From NCBI RefSeq assembly GCF_022809115.1, contig NZ_JALGBH010000001.1:930001-994000 (forward strand): a stretch of DNA of 64,000 nt, in the 5' to 3' direction. The stretch is from Pedobacter montanisoli (GTDB taxonomy: Bacteria > Bacteroidota > Bacteroidia > Sphingobacteriales > Sphingobacteriaceae). The translations under genes and the position numbers were made by a program. The notes beneath the pieces were generated by a model. It was not told the DNA's origin, ran no database searches, and saw only the letters and a list, made by a program, of their open reading frames with translations. This document shows positions 46,726 through 55,682 of this stretch, piece by piece (position 1 is the first letter of the stretch; each line of letters begins with the position of its first letter).

Positions 46726-48330
46726 ATGAACAGTTTAAGTGAACGGAAACTTGATTTGAGCTATCTAAATCTAAAGCCCAAGACCGTTAAATACCAGCTA
46801 ACGGTAGCCCAATTAGTAGAAGAGGCCCTTAAGAATGGTGAAGGTACTTTGGCAGATTCAGGAGCTTTAGCTATTGACACAGGTAAATTTACAGGAAGAT
46901 CACCAAAAGATCGGTTTGTTGTTGCCGATGCATTAACAGAAGATACCGTATGGTGGGGTGATATCAACATTAAAATCTCCCAAGAGCATTTTGAGGGATT
47001 ATATCAGAAAATGCTTCAGTTTATTGCACAAAAAGACGTATATGTAAGAGATGCATATGCTTGTGCCCATGAAGATTATAAAACCACAATCAGAGTTATT
47101 ACCGAACATGCTTTTCAAAATCTGTTTGCCAATAACCTGTTTTTAAGATATGAGTCTGAAGAGCTTCCGGCTCAGCCTGAATGGACCATTATAGCTATGC
47201 CGTCTTTTATGGCTAATCCAGAAGTAGATGGAACCAGACAGGCAAACTTTTCTATCTTAAACTTTTCAAAAAAGATTATCATGATAGGAGGTACAGCATA
47301 TACCGGAGAAATAAAAAAAGGTATTTTTTCTGTACTGAATTATATATTACCTACCCAAAGAAATACACTTTCAATGCACTGTTCTGCTAATGTTGGTATG
47401 GACGGAGATACTGCAATTTTCTTTGGCTTATCTGGAACAGGCAAAACCACACTTTCAGCAGATCCTAACAGGCCCCTTATTGGAGATGATGAGCATGGCT
47501 GGGGCGAAAATGGAGTGTTTAACTTTGAGGGAGGCTGTTATGCAAAATGCGTTGATCTAACCGCAGAAAAAGAACCTCAGATTTTTAATGCCATTAAATT
47601 CGGTGCATTACTAGAAAACATCAATTATTTTGAAAATACGCGTACAGTAGATTTTTCTAATATTGAAAAAACAGAGAATACCCGTGTGGCTTATCCATTA
47701 AATCATATCGAGAATGCAATTATTCCATCTGTAGGTCCTATTCCTAAAAATATATTTTTCTTAACTGCAGATGCTTTTGGCGTATTGCCTCCTATATCGA
47801 AATTAACTCCGGGGCAGGCTATGTTCCATTTTATTTCGGGTTATACCGCAAAAGTTGCCGGAACAGAGGCAGGAGTTACAGAGCCTCAGTTAACTTTTTC
47901 GGCATGTTTTGGAAAAGCATTTTTACCTCTTCATCCTGCACAATATGCTCAACTTTTAGGAGAGAAAATGAAAAAACATAAAGTGAATGTATGGCTAATT
48001 AATACCGGATGGAGTGGTGGGCCTTATGGCGTTGGCGACCGTATAAAACTTAAATATACAAGAGCAATGATCACCGCAGCTTTAAAAGGTAATCTGAATG
48101 ATCAGAAATTTGTTGAGCATCCAGTATTTGGCTTAGCTATGCCAATTAGCTGTCCTGAAGTACCACATGAAGTTTTAAATCCAAGAAACACATGGGCCAA
48201 TGCAGAAGCTTATGATGCAAAAGCTATAGAATTGGCAGAGGCTTTTGTAAATAACTTTAAACAATTTAGTGATTTGGCTGATGAAGAGATCCTTAGCGGT
48301 ATGCCGAAAGTAGCCCAAAACATAAATTGA
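46726..48330 (+). CDS. pckA: phosphoenolpyruvate carboxykinase (ATP)
   Basis: It converts oxaloacetate and ATP to phosphoenolpyruvate, the entry to gluconeogenesis. The 534-aa enzyme shows TGRSPKDRF (56-64), the kinase-1 loop GLSGTGKT (234-241) and kinase-2 LIGDDEHGW (251-259), plus the ENINYFENTRTVDFSN adenine region. Length is normal for the ATP form. It is a single gene with a -7 box just upstream and a terminator behind. Confidence 0.98.
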   Translation: MNSLSERKLDLSYLNLKPKTVKYQLTVAQLVEEALKNGEGTLADSGALAIDTGKFTGRSPKDRFVVADALTEDTVWWGDINIKISQEHFEGLYQKMLQFIAQKDVYVRDAYACAHEDYKTTIRVITEHAFQNLFANNLFLRYESEELPAQPEWTIIAMPSFMANPEVDGTRQANFSILNFSKKIIMIGGTAYTGEIKKGIFSVLNYILPTQRNTLSMHCSANVGMDGDTAIFFGLSGTGKTTLSADPNRPLIGDDEHGWGENGVFNFEGGCYAKCVDLTAEKEPQIFNAIKFGALLENINYFENTRTVDFSNIEKTENTRVAYPLNHIENAIIPSVGPIPKNIFFLTADAFGVLPPISKLTPGQAMFHFISGYTAKVAGTEAGVTEPQLTFSACFGKAFLPLHPAQYAQLLGEKMKKHKVNVWLINTGWSGGPYGVGDRIKLKYTRAMITAALKGNLNDQKFVEHPVFGLAMPISCPEVPHEVLNPRNTWANAEAYDAKAIELAEAFVNNFKQFSDLADEEILSGMPKVAQNIN

Positions 48331-48385
48331 GTATGTTTTTTTGCTTAAAAATTTGCATTTAAATAAAATTTTGTCTTTAATTGCG

Positions 48386-48418
48386 AAAGATTGTCTCAAA
48401 CGGGGCAATCTTTTTTAA
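48386..48418 (+). terminator. pckA terminator
   Basis: Stem AAAGATTGTCTC (48386-48397) / GGGGCAATCTTT (48402-48413) with two G-T pairs, loop AAAC, T-tract. Confidence 0.85.
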
Positions 48419-48481
48419 TTAAAGTGGGATTTAAGTGGTCATCGGGTAATGTAAAGAAATGATTGCGCAAGTAATATTTAA

Positions 48482-48550
48482 TTTGATTTTTGAATCAAAA
48501 TTATAAATTTGCTTCTGCAACGTTATTTTGCAGCTTTGTGTACACACAAA
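48482..48550 (+). promoter_or_regulatory. promoter and structured leader of the exbB-tonB operon
   Basis: TTTG (48482-48485) and TAAATTTG (48504-48511) with an 18-base spacer form a promoter. Two hairpins follow at once in the leader: CTGCAA (48515-48520) / TTGCAG (48528-48533) and TTTGTGT (48535-48541) / ACACAAA (48544-48550). About 60 A-rich bases then lead to the exbB ATG. Confidence 0.5.
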
Positions 48551-48610
48551 ATTGAGTTATTAATTATTTAAAAATTAAAAAAACAAGTACTAAAACTAAA
48601 AATTAAAAAA

Positions 48611-49495
48611 ATGGCAAACGCACCAAAACCAACAGCTGCTAAGAAAGAGAGCAGTGCAACAGCATCTAATTTATTTGCTACGCTTGTAATTCCTATTTGT
48701 TTAATAATCGGTATTGCATTATTTATTTTCGTATTGGGTAAACCAAGTAACTTTAACATCCCTGAAGATGTTGCTAAGAATAACAGTGCGTTATCTTTAG
48801 CGTTTTATAGCGATGATACCCACAGCTTTTTACCACATCCAGGAAACTACGGCGGTATGGCGTTTAAAGGTGGTTTTATCGTGCCTATCTTAATGGGTAT
48901 GCTTTTAATGGTATTTGTGTTCTCAATCGAGCGCCTAATCGTAATTGGTAAAGCAACAGGTAAAGGTAGTTTAGAATCGTTCATCAAAAAAATCCAGTCT
49001 TTATTAAGTTCAGGTAACATCCAAGCTGCAGTTGCAGAGTGTGATAAACAACAAGGATCTGTAGCTAACGTAATCAAATCTGGTTTAAAAAAATATAGTG
49101 AAGTAGAAGCAGATACAAACTTAGACGTTGAACAATCTGTTGTAGCTATCCAAAAAGATATCGAAGAAGCTACTTCTTTAGAAATGCCAATGTTAGAGCA
49201 AAACTTAACTATCATTGCTACTTTGGTTTCTGTAGGTACATTAATGGGTCTATTAGGTACAGTAACAGGTATGATCAAAGCGTTTGGTGGTTTAGCTAAC
49301 TCAGGAGCTCCGGATCAGGCAGCTTTAGCAACAGGTATCTCTGAAGCACTTATCAACACTGCTACAGGTATCAGTACTTCAACATTAGCTATTATCATGT
49401 ATAACATCTTAACTTCTAAAATAGATAAATTAACTTACGCTATTGATGAAGCAGGATTTAGTATCATCCAGACTTACGCTAGTACACATAAATAA
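48611..49495 (+). CDS. exbB: MotA/TolQ/ExbB proton channel subunit
   Basis: A 294-aa inner-membrane protein with an extra N-terminal membrane helix (about 22-43), then the usual three (about 88-110, 195-222 and 232-262). The conserved channel segment LVSVGTLMGLLGTVTGMIKAF and ATGISEALINTATGISTSTLAII are the family signatures. With ExbD it uses the proton gradient to drive TonB. The extra N-terminal helix and the insertion about 50-80 are typical of the Bacteroidota form. First gene of a seven-gene run. Confidence 0.95.
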   Translation: MANAPKPTAAKKESSATASNLFATLVIPICLIIGIALFIFVLGKPSNFNIPEDVAKNNSALSLAFYSDDTHSFLPHPGNYGGMAFKGGFIVPILMGMLLMVFVFSIERLIVIGKATGKGSLESFIKKIQSLLSSGNIQAAVAECDKQQGSVANVIKSGLKKYSEVEADTNLDVEQSVVAIQKDIEEATSLEMPMLEQNLTIIATLVSVGTLMGLLGTVTGMIKAFGGLANSGAPDQAALATGISEALINTATGISTSTLAIIMYNILTSKIDKLTYAIDEAGFSIIQTYASTHK

Positions 49496-49578
49496 AAATT
49501 ATTTTAATTTTTTTTGCCGGCTTTATGGAAAACCGGAAATGAAATCATCATTAGTTAAAAAATTATAATTTTTATATT

Positions 49579-50199
49579 ATGCCTAGAGTAAAAGTTCCAA
49601 GAAAGAGTACAGCAGTAGATATGACCGCGATGTGCGATGTTGCATTCTTGTTGTTAACTTTCTTTATCTTAACGGCAACAGCTCGTCAACCCGATCCCTT
49701 AGAGATCACTACGCCTTCATCAACGGTACAATTTAAAGTGCCAGATAAAGACATTGCGATTGTAAGCATCGGTAAAGGAAAAGTTTTCCTTGAGATTGTT
49801 GGCCAGGATGTAAAGAAGTTAACTTTACAAAAAATGGGCAGCTTGTACAATGTGCCATTTACTGAAGAAGAAGCAAAACGCTTTTCTGTAGTATCTTCAT
49901 TTGGTGTTCCATTCGGAAACTTGAAAAAGTTTTTAGCAATGAACGGTCAAGAGAGAGAGAAATCAGGCATTCAGGCGGGTATTCCTAATGACTCAACCGT
50001 TAATAACGAATTGTTTGAGTGGATTAAACAAGCACGTTTTGCTACTGCAGAATTACATGGAGTAGATATGCGTATCAGTATAAAAGGAAATGCCAACGAA
50101 GAATATCCTGCAATCAGAAAGGTTGTTGATTTACTTCAGAAACAAAAAATAAATAAGTTTAGTTTAATTACATCAGCCGAAGCAGGCGGTTCTAACTAA
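49579..50199 (+). CDS. exbD: ExbD/TolR family protein (first copy)
   Basis: A 206-aa protein with a short basic N-terminus, one transmembrane helix (about 14-33, DMTAMCDVAFLLLTFFILTA) containing the functional Asp, and a periplasmic domain longer than the classical one. It begins 83 bases after exbB. Its periplasmic part differs strongly from the second ExbD, so the two probably form a mixed dimer in the ExbB pentamer. Common pairing in Bacteroidota TonB systems. Confidence 0.94.
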   Translation: MPRVKVPRKSTAVDMTAMCDVAFLLLTFFILTATARQPDPLEITTPSSTVQFKVPDKDIAIVSIGKGKVFLEIVGQDVKKLTLQKMGSLYNVPFTEEEAKRFSVVSSFGVPFGNLKKFLAMNGQEREKSGIQAGIPNDSTVNNELFEWIKQARFATAELHGVDMRISIKGNANEEYPAIRKVVDLLQKQKINKFSLITSAEAGGSN

Positions 50200-50207
50200 G
50201 AAATAAT

Positions 50208-50753
50208 ATGGCAGAATTAGACACCTCCGGCGGAGGCAAAAATAAAGGTGGTAAAGTAAGAAGTAAGAAACAATCTACCAAGGTTGATTTAACAGCAATG
50301 GTGGATTTAGCATTCCTTTTAATTACTTTCTTCATGCTAACCACATCTTTATCTAAACCTTCGGCAATGGATATAGCCAAGCCGGATAAAGATCCAAAAG
50401 ATGAAAATAAACTGGAATTGAGACAGTCGCAAACCATGACTATATTATTAGGTAAAAATGACCGCATTGCTTGGTACATGGGAGAGGCTGGCAAATCAGC
50501 TCCAACTATTGAAGGTTTTAATGACATCCAATCTTCTTTATTGAAAAATAAACAAGAAGTGAAAGCAAAAACCGGGAAAGATATTATTGTTATTATTAAA
50601 CCAACTGATGCGTCTACATATAAGAACTTTGTAGATATCATGGATGAGTTAAGTATAACTAAAACAAATATTAATGCACCGGCTATTGATGATGATCCTA
50701 ACCATCTTTTAGATAGCGAGAAAGAATTTATGAAATCTAAAGGGATTTTATAA
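50208..50753 (+). CDS. exbD: ExbD/TolR family protein (second copy)
   Basis: A 181-aa ExbD with a Gly/Lys-rich cytoplasmic start (MAELDTSGGGKNKGGKVRSKK), the transmembrane helix (about 30-50, MVDLAFLLITFFMLTTSLS) with its Asp in DLTAMVDLAF, and the periplasmic domain (TMTILLGKNDRIAWYMG, YKNFVDIMDELSI). It starts 8 bases after the first exbD. The lone gene at 43251-43778 is its close paralogue. Confidence 0.94.
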   Translation: MAELDTSGGGKNKGGKVRSKKQSTKVDLTAMVDLAFLLITFFMLTTSLSKPSAMDIAKPDKDPKDENKLELRQSQTMTILLGKNDRIAWYMGEAGKSAPTIEGFNDIQSSLLKNKQEVKAKTGKDIIVIIKPTDASTYKNFVDIMDELSITKTNINAPAIDDDPNHLLDSEKEFMKSKGIL

Positions 50754-50783
50754 ATAAGTATAAACAGATAAAAATATTAAGCA

Positions 50784-51596
50784 ATGTCTAAAATAGATTT
50801 ATTTAGTAAAGAATGGCTTGATGTTGTTTTCGAGAAAAAAAACAAGGCTTACGGAGCTTATGAGCTACGTCAGTCTAACGCTTGGAATACAACTAAGTCA
50901 TTGTTTATAGCTTCGGCGATTTTCATTCTTCTATTTTTGGCGCCTAAGATTTACGCCTTGTTAAAAGGCTTAGCTCCTGAACCGCCACAAGAGAAAATGA
51001 CTGAGGTAGTGATATCAACACCTCCGCCAATTAACCCGGAAGTGAAAACACCTCCGCCGGTTGAGCCGCCACCACCAAAGCAGGACCAGGTTAAGTTTCC
51101 TCCACCAGTTGTTAAACCAGATAACTTGGTACGTGATGAGGAACCGCCTAAAGCTGAGGATTTGAAAAAAGCAGATCCAGGACAAAAAACAGTTGAAGGA
51201 GATCCAACTGCTGATATCGTTCAGATTGCCCCTGTTGGAGAAGGACCTAAGCAAGCGCAGATTGTAGAGGATAACACCGTATATAACTTCGTAAGTATGG
51301 AAAACCCGCCAACATTCCCTGGAGGTATTGAAAAGTTCTATGACTTTTTAAGTAAGAATATCAAATACCCGCCAATGGCAGCTGAGAATAACATTCAAGG
51401 TAGTGTGTTTCTTTCATTCACCGTTGAAAAAGATGGTTCTTTGACAGATATTAAAGTAGAAAGAAAACTTGGCTATGGTACAGACGAAGAAGCCGTTCGT
51501 GTATTAAAGTTAAGTAAACGTTGGAATCCTGGTATGCAAAATGCTAAACCGGTTCGTGTGAAATATAACATTCCAATTAAATTTAGCTTACAGTAA
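50784..51596 (+). CDS. tonB: TonB energy transducer
   Basis: A 270-aa TonB. The N-terminus holds the Bacteroidota motif EKKNKAYGAYELRQ before the single membrane helix (about 36-58). A Pro-rich periplasmic spacer follows (about 70-125, PPPVEPPPPKQDQVKFPPP). The C-terminal domain (about 180-270, FPGGIEKFYDFLSKNIKYPPMAAENNIQGSVFLSF) is the TonB_C fold that contacts receptor TonB boxes. Located 30 bases after exbD; it is the likely partner for the three receptors in this window. Confidence 0.96.
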   Translation: MSKIDLFSKEWLDVVFEKKNKAYGAYELRQSNAWNTTKSLFIASAIFILLFLAPKIYALLKGLAPEPPQEKMTEVVISTPPPINPEVKTPPPVEPPPPKQDQVKFPPPVVKPDNLVRDEEPPKAEDLKKADPGQKTVEGDPTADIVQIAPVGEGPKQAQIVEDNTVYNFVSMENPPTFPGGIEKFYDFLSKNIKYPPMAAENNIQGSVFLSFTVEKDGSLTDIKVERKLGYGTDEEAVRVLKLSKRWNPGMQNAKPVRVKYNIPIKFSLQ

Positions 51597-51605
51597 CCGT
51601 AAAGC

Positions 51606-51848
51606 ATGTTTAATTTTAATAATTCAAGACAGAAATCGCCTCAAAAGCGATTTCTGTTTATTTTAGGCCTTGCCATGATGGTAATATATCTTGGCATAAG
51701 CATCGTGATACTTTTTTTTAACGAAGCCCTTTCATTAGATCCTGAACGCTTTCCACGCAATTATCAGATCGCATTTGGCATTTTATTAATCGTCTATGCC
51801 GCGTTCAGATTTTATAGGATACTAAAAGACAATAACGAGAACGAATGA
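51606..51848 (+). CDS. small two-helix membrane protein
   Basis: An 80-aa protein with a basic N-terminus and two transmembrane helices (about 17-38 and 54-72). No family that I can name. It starts 9 bases after tonB and overlaps the next start by 4 bases (ATGA), so it belongs to the operon and is translationally coupled to the PstS-like gene. This arrangement suggests a role with one of the two neighbours. Confidence 0.78.
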   Translation: MFNFNNSRQKSPQKRFLFILGLAMMVIYLGISIVILFFNEALSLDPERFPRNYQIAFGILLIVYAAFRFYRILKDNNENE

Positions 51849-52756
51849 GGATTTTGAATTTTAGTCTGGTTATATTGTTGCTGTTCGCTGCATCCTGCAA
51901 TCGCAAACCTAAAACCGATAAAACTAAAGAAACCAGAACTTCTGGTTATACCACATTGTTGGTGGATGAATCTTTTTCAAGAATATTAGATGCCCAGATC
52001 AATGTATTTAATAGCGATTACCCGGATGCGAACATTAAGGTAATACCAGACAATGAAAATAAGATTATTCCCAGATTCTTAAACGGAGAAGTAGATATGT
52101 TAATCGCTTCGAGGATGTTGAAACCTTCAGAATTGAGCTATTACCGGAGAAAACAGATACCGGTATATACAGACCGGTTTGCCATTGATGGTATAGCACT
52201 TATTACTAATTCTGCCGACAGAGATTCAACCATAACTGTAGCTGATGTTCTTGACTTGATTAAAGGCACTTCTAAATCTAATAAAAAATTGGTTTTTGAT
52301 AATGCTTATTCAAGCACTTTAAGATATTTTGTAGACTCTGCTAAGGTAACAGCTTTACCAAAACAGGGTGTATATACACTAGAAACCAATAATGACGTTA
52401 TTAAGTATGTAGCAGAACACAATGACTTTATCGGTGTACTAGGTGTAAATTGGTTGTTAGAAAGTAACAAAAGTGTTGCTTCTTATTTGCCCAAAATTAA
52501 AATGCTGGCAGTGAAGAACCTGCCAGGTAAAAAAGGAGATGATAATTTTTATAAACCTACTCAAGAGAACCTAATTAATGGCAAATATCCCTTTTTACGT
52601 AACATTTATGTCATTAATGGAGAAGGAAGAAGTGGTTTAGGCACGGGATTTGCAAATTGGTTAGCTAGTCCCCGTGGACAGCTTATTGTGTTGAAGTCTG
52701 GATTAGGCCCACATAAAATTATGCCAAGAGAATTTAATTTGAAATCGAAGAACTAA
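51845..52756 (+). CDS. PstS-like substrate-binding lipoprotein
   Basis: A 303-aa lipoprotein (lipobox LFAASC, Cys near 18) with the two-lobe periplasmic binding protein fold of the phosphate-binding type: YTTLLVDESFSRILDAQINVFNSDYP, GEVDMLIASRMLKPSEL and a final GFANWLASPRGQLIVLKSGLGPHK. No PstCAB permease genes are present. Within a TonB operon it may sense or bind phosphate-like ligands rather than feed an ABC importer. Confidence 0.82.
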   Translation: MRILNFSLVILLLFAASCNRKPKTDKTKETRTSGYTTLLVDESFSRILDAQINVFNSDYPDANIKVIPDNENKIIPRFLNGEVDMLIASRMLKPSELSYYRRKQIPVYTDRFAIDGIALITNSADRDSTITVADVLDLIKGTSKSNKKLVFDNAYSSTLRYFVDSAKVTALPKQGVYTLETNNDVIKYVAEHNDFIGVLGVNWLLESNKSVASYLPKIKMLAVKNLPGKKGDDNFYKPTQENLINGKYPFLRNIYVINGEGRSGLGTGFANWLASPRGQLIVLKSGLGPHKIMPREFNLKSKN

Positions 52757-52848
52757 AAAAAAATTATTAAACTTGAGAAAATAAATTAACTGTAAAGAAA
52801 TCACATACATGCAGTAAAACTTATCTCAAAATTAACTAATAGAAAACA

Positions 52849-54579
52849 ATGAAAATGATTAAGAAAACAGCAGCCCTTGTATTAGGGTTAGTATTGATGG
52901 GTGGAGCTGCCTCATTTGCTCAGAGTTTAGCCGATGCGAAAAAAGCTATTGATGCAGAACAGTATCAAAAAGCAACTTCTATGCTTAAAACATTAGTTGC
53001 GAACCAAGCTAAATCAGGAGATAACTATTATAATCTTGGTCGCGTTTATTTATTAACAGATGATGTTGACTCGGCTAAAATTGTATTTAATAATGGTGTA
53101 ACGGCCGATGCTAAAAATCCTTTGAATTATGTAGGCTTAGGACAAGCTGATTTAATGCAAAATAATGCGGCGGCAGCCAAAGCTAATTTTGATAAAGCTA
53201 TTCAATTAGGAGCAAAAAATTATCTAACCTACTTAGCTATAGGAAGAGCTTATATTGATCAAAAGAATCCTGATTATGTATCGGCCTTACCTAATTTGCA
53301 AAAAGCAGATGAGTTAGATTCTAAAGATAAAGATGCAGATGTATTTCTTGCGTTGGCAGATTACTGGGCTCAACAAAAGAAAAATACAGAGGCATATCCT
53401 CAATATTTAAGAGCTTTGGATATTAATCCAGCTTTATCTCGTGCCAATGTACAAATTGGAAAAATGTATAAAGAAGCTTATGCTTTCCCAGAATCAGAGG
53501 CGGCTTTGAAAAAAGTAATAGAAGCAGATCCTAATTATGGTCCGGCTTACCGTGAATTGGCTGAGTTAAATATGCAATGGTCAGATTTTGATCCTAAGAA
53601 TGGAGCCGCTAAACGCAACGAAGCGTTAGAGAATTACAGAAAATATCTTGATTTAACAGATAAATCTTTTGAATCTCGTTTACGTTATGCTCAGTTCTTA
53701 GTTTATGCAAATGATTTCGCAACATTGGAAAAAGAAGTTGCAACTTTACAGGCACCAGACGCTAATAACCCTAAAACTTTTATCGTTACAAGGATGAGAG
53801 GTTATTCTGCTATAGAAAATAAAAACTATGAGCAAGGTATTAAATACATGAATGAGCTGTTTAACAGAAAACAAGATGCATCTCGTATCTTAGGTTCAGA
53901 CTATTTATACTTAGGTAAAGCAGAGCAAGCCGTTGGACAAGATAGTTTGGCTTTCGTTAATATTACTAAAGCAATAGAATTAGACTCTACTAAATATGAA
54001 GCGTTAGGTGATTTGGCTAAAAAGTATTTTGACAATAAAAACTATAAAAAAGCTGCAGACGCTTATAGAATTCTTACAAAAGCCAATAGTAAGAACCCTA
54101 ACTTAGCAATGGCTTATTTCTTCTTGGGTTACTCAAATTATTTTGATTATGCTTTTGCTGATCAGGCACATAAAAACCCAAGTAGAGATTTATTAGTAGA
54201 AGCTGATGCGGCTTATGCTAAAGTTATTGAAATGGCTCCTGATTATGAAAGCACATACATTCAGAGAGCTCGTGTAAATAAATTGTTAGATATCAAAGAT
54301 AATGGCGAAAACCAAAAAGGATTAGCTATTCCATTCTATGAGAAATTTGTAGAATTGGTAACTGTAACTAAACCTGAAAAAGCTGCTCAGAATAGCAGAA
54401 ACTTGATCGATGCATATAACAATATCGGACAGTTTTACGCAAATACTGATAAAGAAAAAGCTAAAGAATATTTTAACAAAACTTTAGCATTAGATCCACA
54501 AAACAGCTATGCAACAGAGAGTTTAAAAGCGTTATCTCCTGCACCAGCACCAGCTAAAAAAAGTCCAATTAAAAAGTAA
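52849..54579 (+). CDS. exported tetratricopeptide repeat protein
   Basis: A 576-aa protein with a signal peptide (ending SFAQS) followed by about twelve TPR units over most of its length, for example DNYYNLGRVYLLTDDVDSAKIVFNNGV and LSRANVQIGKMYKEAYAFPESEAALKKVIEADPNYGPAYRELAE. A Pro/Ala/Lys-rich tail ends it. It is the last gene of the TonB operon and is closed by a terminator. Likely a periplasmic scaffold for the TonB machinery or its clients, which is inference. Confidence 0.85.
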   Translation: MKMIKKTAALVLGLVLMGGAASFAQSLADAKKAIDAEQYQKATSMLKTLVANQAKSGDNYYNLGRVYLLTDDVDSAKIVFNNGVTADAKNPLNYVGLGQADLMQNNAAAAKANFDKAIQLGAKNYLTYLAIGRAYIDQKNPDYVSALPNLQKADELDSKDKDADVFLALADYWAQQKKNTEAYPQYLRALDINPALSRANVQIGKMYKEAYAFPESEAALKKVIEADPNYGPAYRELAELNMQWSDFDPKNGAAKRNEALENYRKYLDLTDKSFESRLRYAQFLVYANDFATLEKEVATLQAPDANNPKTFIVTRMRGYSAIENKNYEQGIKYMNELFNRKQDASRILGSDYLYLGKAEQAVGQDSLAFVNITKAIELDSTKYEALGDLAKKYFDNKNYKKAADAYRILTKANSKNPNLAMAYFFLGYSNYFDYAFADQAHKNPSRDLLVEADAAYAKVIEMAPDYESTYIQRARVNKLLDIKDNGENQKGLAIPFYEKFVELVTVTKPEKAAQNSRNLIDAYNNIGQFYANTDKEKAKEYFNKTLALDPQNSYATESLKALSPAPAPAKKSPIKK

Positions 54580-54598
54580 TTTTAAAATAAGGATAAAG

Positions 54599-54630
54599 AA
54601 GGCAGGGTTTGTAATCCTGCCTTTTTCTTT
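54599..54630 (+). terminator. terminator of the exbB-tonB operon
   Basis: Stem AAGGCAGG (54599-54606) / CCTGCCTT (54616-54623), followed by a T-rich tract. Its loop contains the TTTG of the nuoA promoter. Confidence 0.82.
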
Positions 54631-54638
54631 TAAATTTG
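54608..54638 (+). promoter_or_regulatory. nuoA promoter embedded in the preceding terminator
   Basis: TTTG (54608-54611), in the terminator loop, and TAAATTTG (54631-54638), right after its T-tract, have a 19-base spacer and match the Bacteroidota promoter. The leader to the ATG at 54657 would be about 12 bases. Confidence 0.65.
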
Positions 54639-54656
54639 CCACAAACTAAATTTAAT

Positions 54657-55028
54657 ATGGCAGCACAGAGTACAGCTCAAGATTTTATACCTATTATATT
54701 TCAGGTTATTGTTGCATTAGGATTTGTTGTGGTTACCCTTGTGGCAACCCACTTTTTAGGTCCTAAGCGTAAAACAAGCGATAAACTAACCCCTTTTGAA
54801 TCGGGTATTAAAGTAGTTGGAAACGCACGTCAACCTTTTTCCATTAAGTATTTCTTGGTGGCAATTTTATTCGTGCTTTTTGATGTAGAGGTTATATTTA
54901 TGTATCCCTGGGCTGTAAATTTTAGGGAGCTTGGCTGGAATGGAGTTATAGAAATGTTCATTTTTATGGCTACATTATTATTAGGCTTTATTTATATTCT
55001 CAAAAAGAGAGCTTTAGACTGGAATTAA
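54657..55028 (+). CDS. nuoA: NADH-quinone oxidoreductase subunit A
   Basis: A 123-aa membrane subunit of complex I with three transmembrane helices. The conserved loop motif FESGIKVVGNARQPFSIKYFLVAILFVLFDVEVIFMYPWA, with its acidic residues, is the NuoA/ND3 signature near the quinone site. I use the ATG at 54657; the in-frame TTG at 54636 lies inside the promoter. It heads the nuo operon but is separated from nuoB by 111 bases. Confidence 0.96.
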   Translation: MAAQSTAQDFIPIIFQVIVALGFVVVTLVATHFLGPKRKTSDKLTPFESGIKVVGNARQPFSIKYFLVAILFVLFDVEVIFMYPWAVNFRELGWNGVIEMFIFMATLLLGFIYILKKRALDWN

Positions 55029-55099
55029 GCAGGTTATTTAGATTGTTTCTAAATGATGTTAGCGTAATTCATTTGGAGCTAAATATTGTAAATTTGTTG

Positions 55100-55123
55100 C
55101 TTGTCCAAGCCAGCTTGGATAAG
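55100..55123. repeat. perfect hairpin between nuoA and nuoB
   Basis: CTTGTCCAAGC (55100-55110) and GCTTGGATAAG (55113-55123) pair over 11 positions with one G-T, leaving only CA as loop. It stands 17 bases before the nuoB start. A TAAATTTG box lies just upstream at 55089-55096. Confidence 0.55.
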
Positions 55124-55139
55124 CATTTTTGTTTAAAAC

Positions 55140-55682
55140 ATGAGTGAAATTAAGATAGTTGAAGCCCCTCCGGGTATTGAAGGCTCAGGCTTTTTTGCCA
55201 CTTCTTTAGATAAGGTGATTGGTTTGGCCCGTTCACATTCATTATGGCCTTTGCCATTTGCAACTTCATGTTGTGGTATAGAGTTTATGGCAACGATGGG
55301 CTCTCATTATGATTTTGGTCGTTTTGGTGCAGAGCGATTAAGCTTTTCGCCCCGTCAGGCAGATGTTTTAATGGTAATGGGAACCATCGCAAAGAAAATG
55401 GGGCCCGTATTAAAGCAAGTTTACTTACAAATGGCTGAGCCACGTTGGGTAATGGCTGTGGGTGCATGTGCATCAAGCGGAGGTATTTTTGATACATATT
55501 CGGTTTTACAGGGTATTGATGAAATTATCCCTGTAGATGTTTATGTGCCGGGCTGTCCGCCTAGACCAGAAGCAATCTTAGATGGCTTTCAGCGTATCCA
55601 AGATTTGGTAAAAAATGAATCGGGTAGAAGAAGATATTCTCCTCAATATAAAGAAATGTTAGCTGGATACGGAATACAATAA
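55140..55682 (+). CDS. nuoB: NADH-quinone oxidoreductase subunit B
   Basis: A 180-aa subunit that holds cluster N2 next to the quinone. The tandem cysteines CCGIEFM, the later C in VGACASSGG and [12 protein letters not shown] give the four ligands. [23 protein letters not shown] is the family core. It overlaps nuoC by one base (TAATG), so translation is coupled. Confidence 0.97.
   Translation: MSEIKIVEAPPGIEGSGFFATSLDKVIGLARSHSLWPLPFATSCCGIEFMATMGSHYDFGRFGAERLSFSPRQADVLMVMGTIAKKMGPVLKQVYLQMAEPRWVMAVGACASSGGIFDTYSVLQGIDEIIPVDVYVPGCPPRPEAILDGFQRIQDLVKNESGRRRYSPQYKEMLAGYGIQ

Noticed and set aside
48847..49278. 143-codon minus-strand frame over exbB
   Set aside because: Shadow of the exbB coding sequence caused by biased codon use.
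50192..50641. 149-codon minus-strand frame over exbD
   Set aside because: It is the reverse of a well-conserved gene, with no family resemblance.
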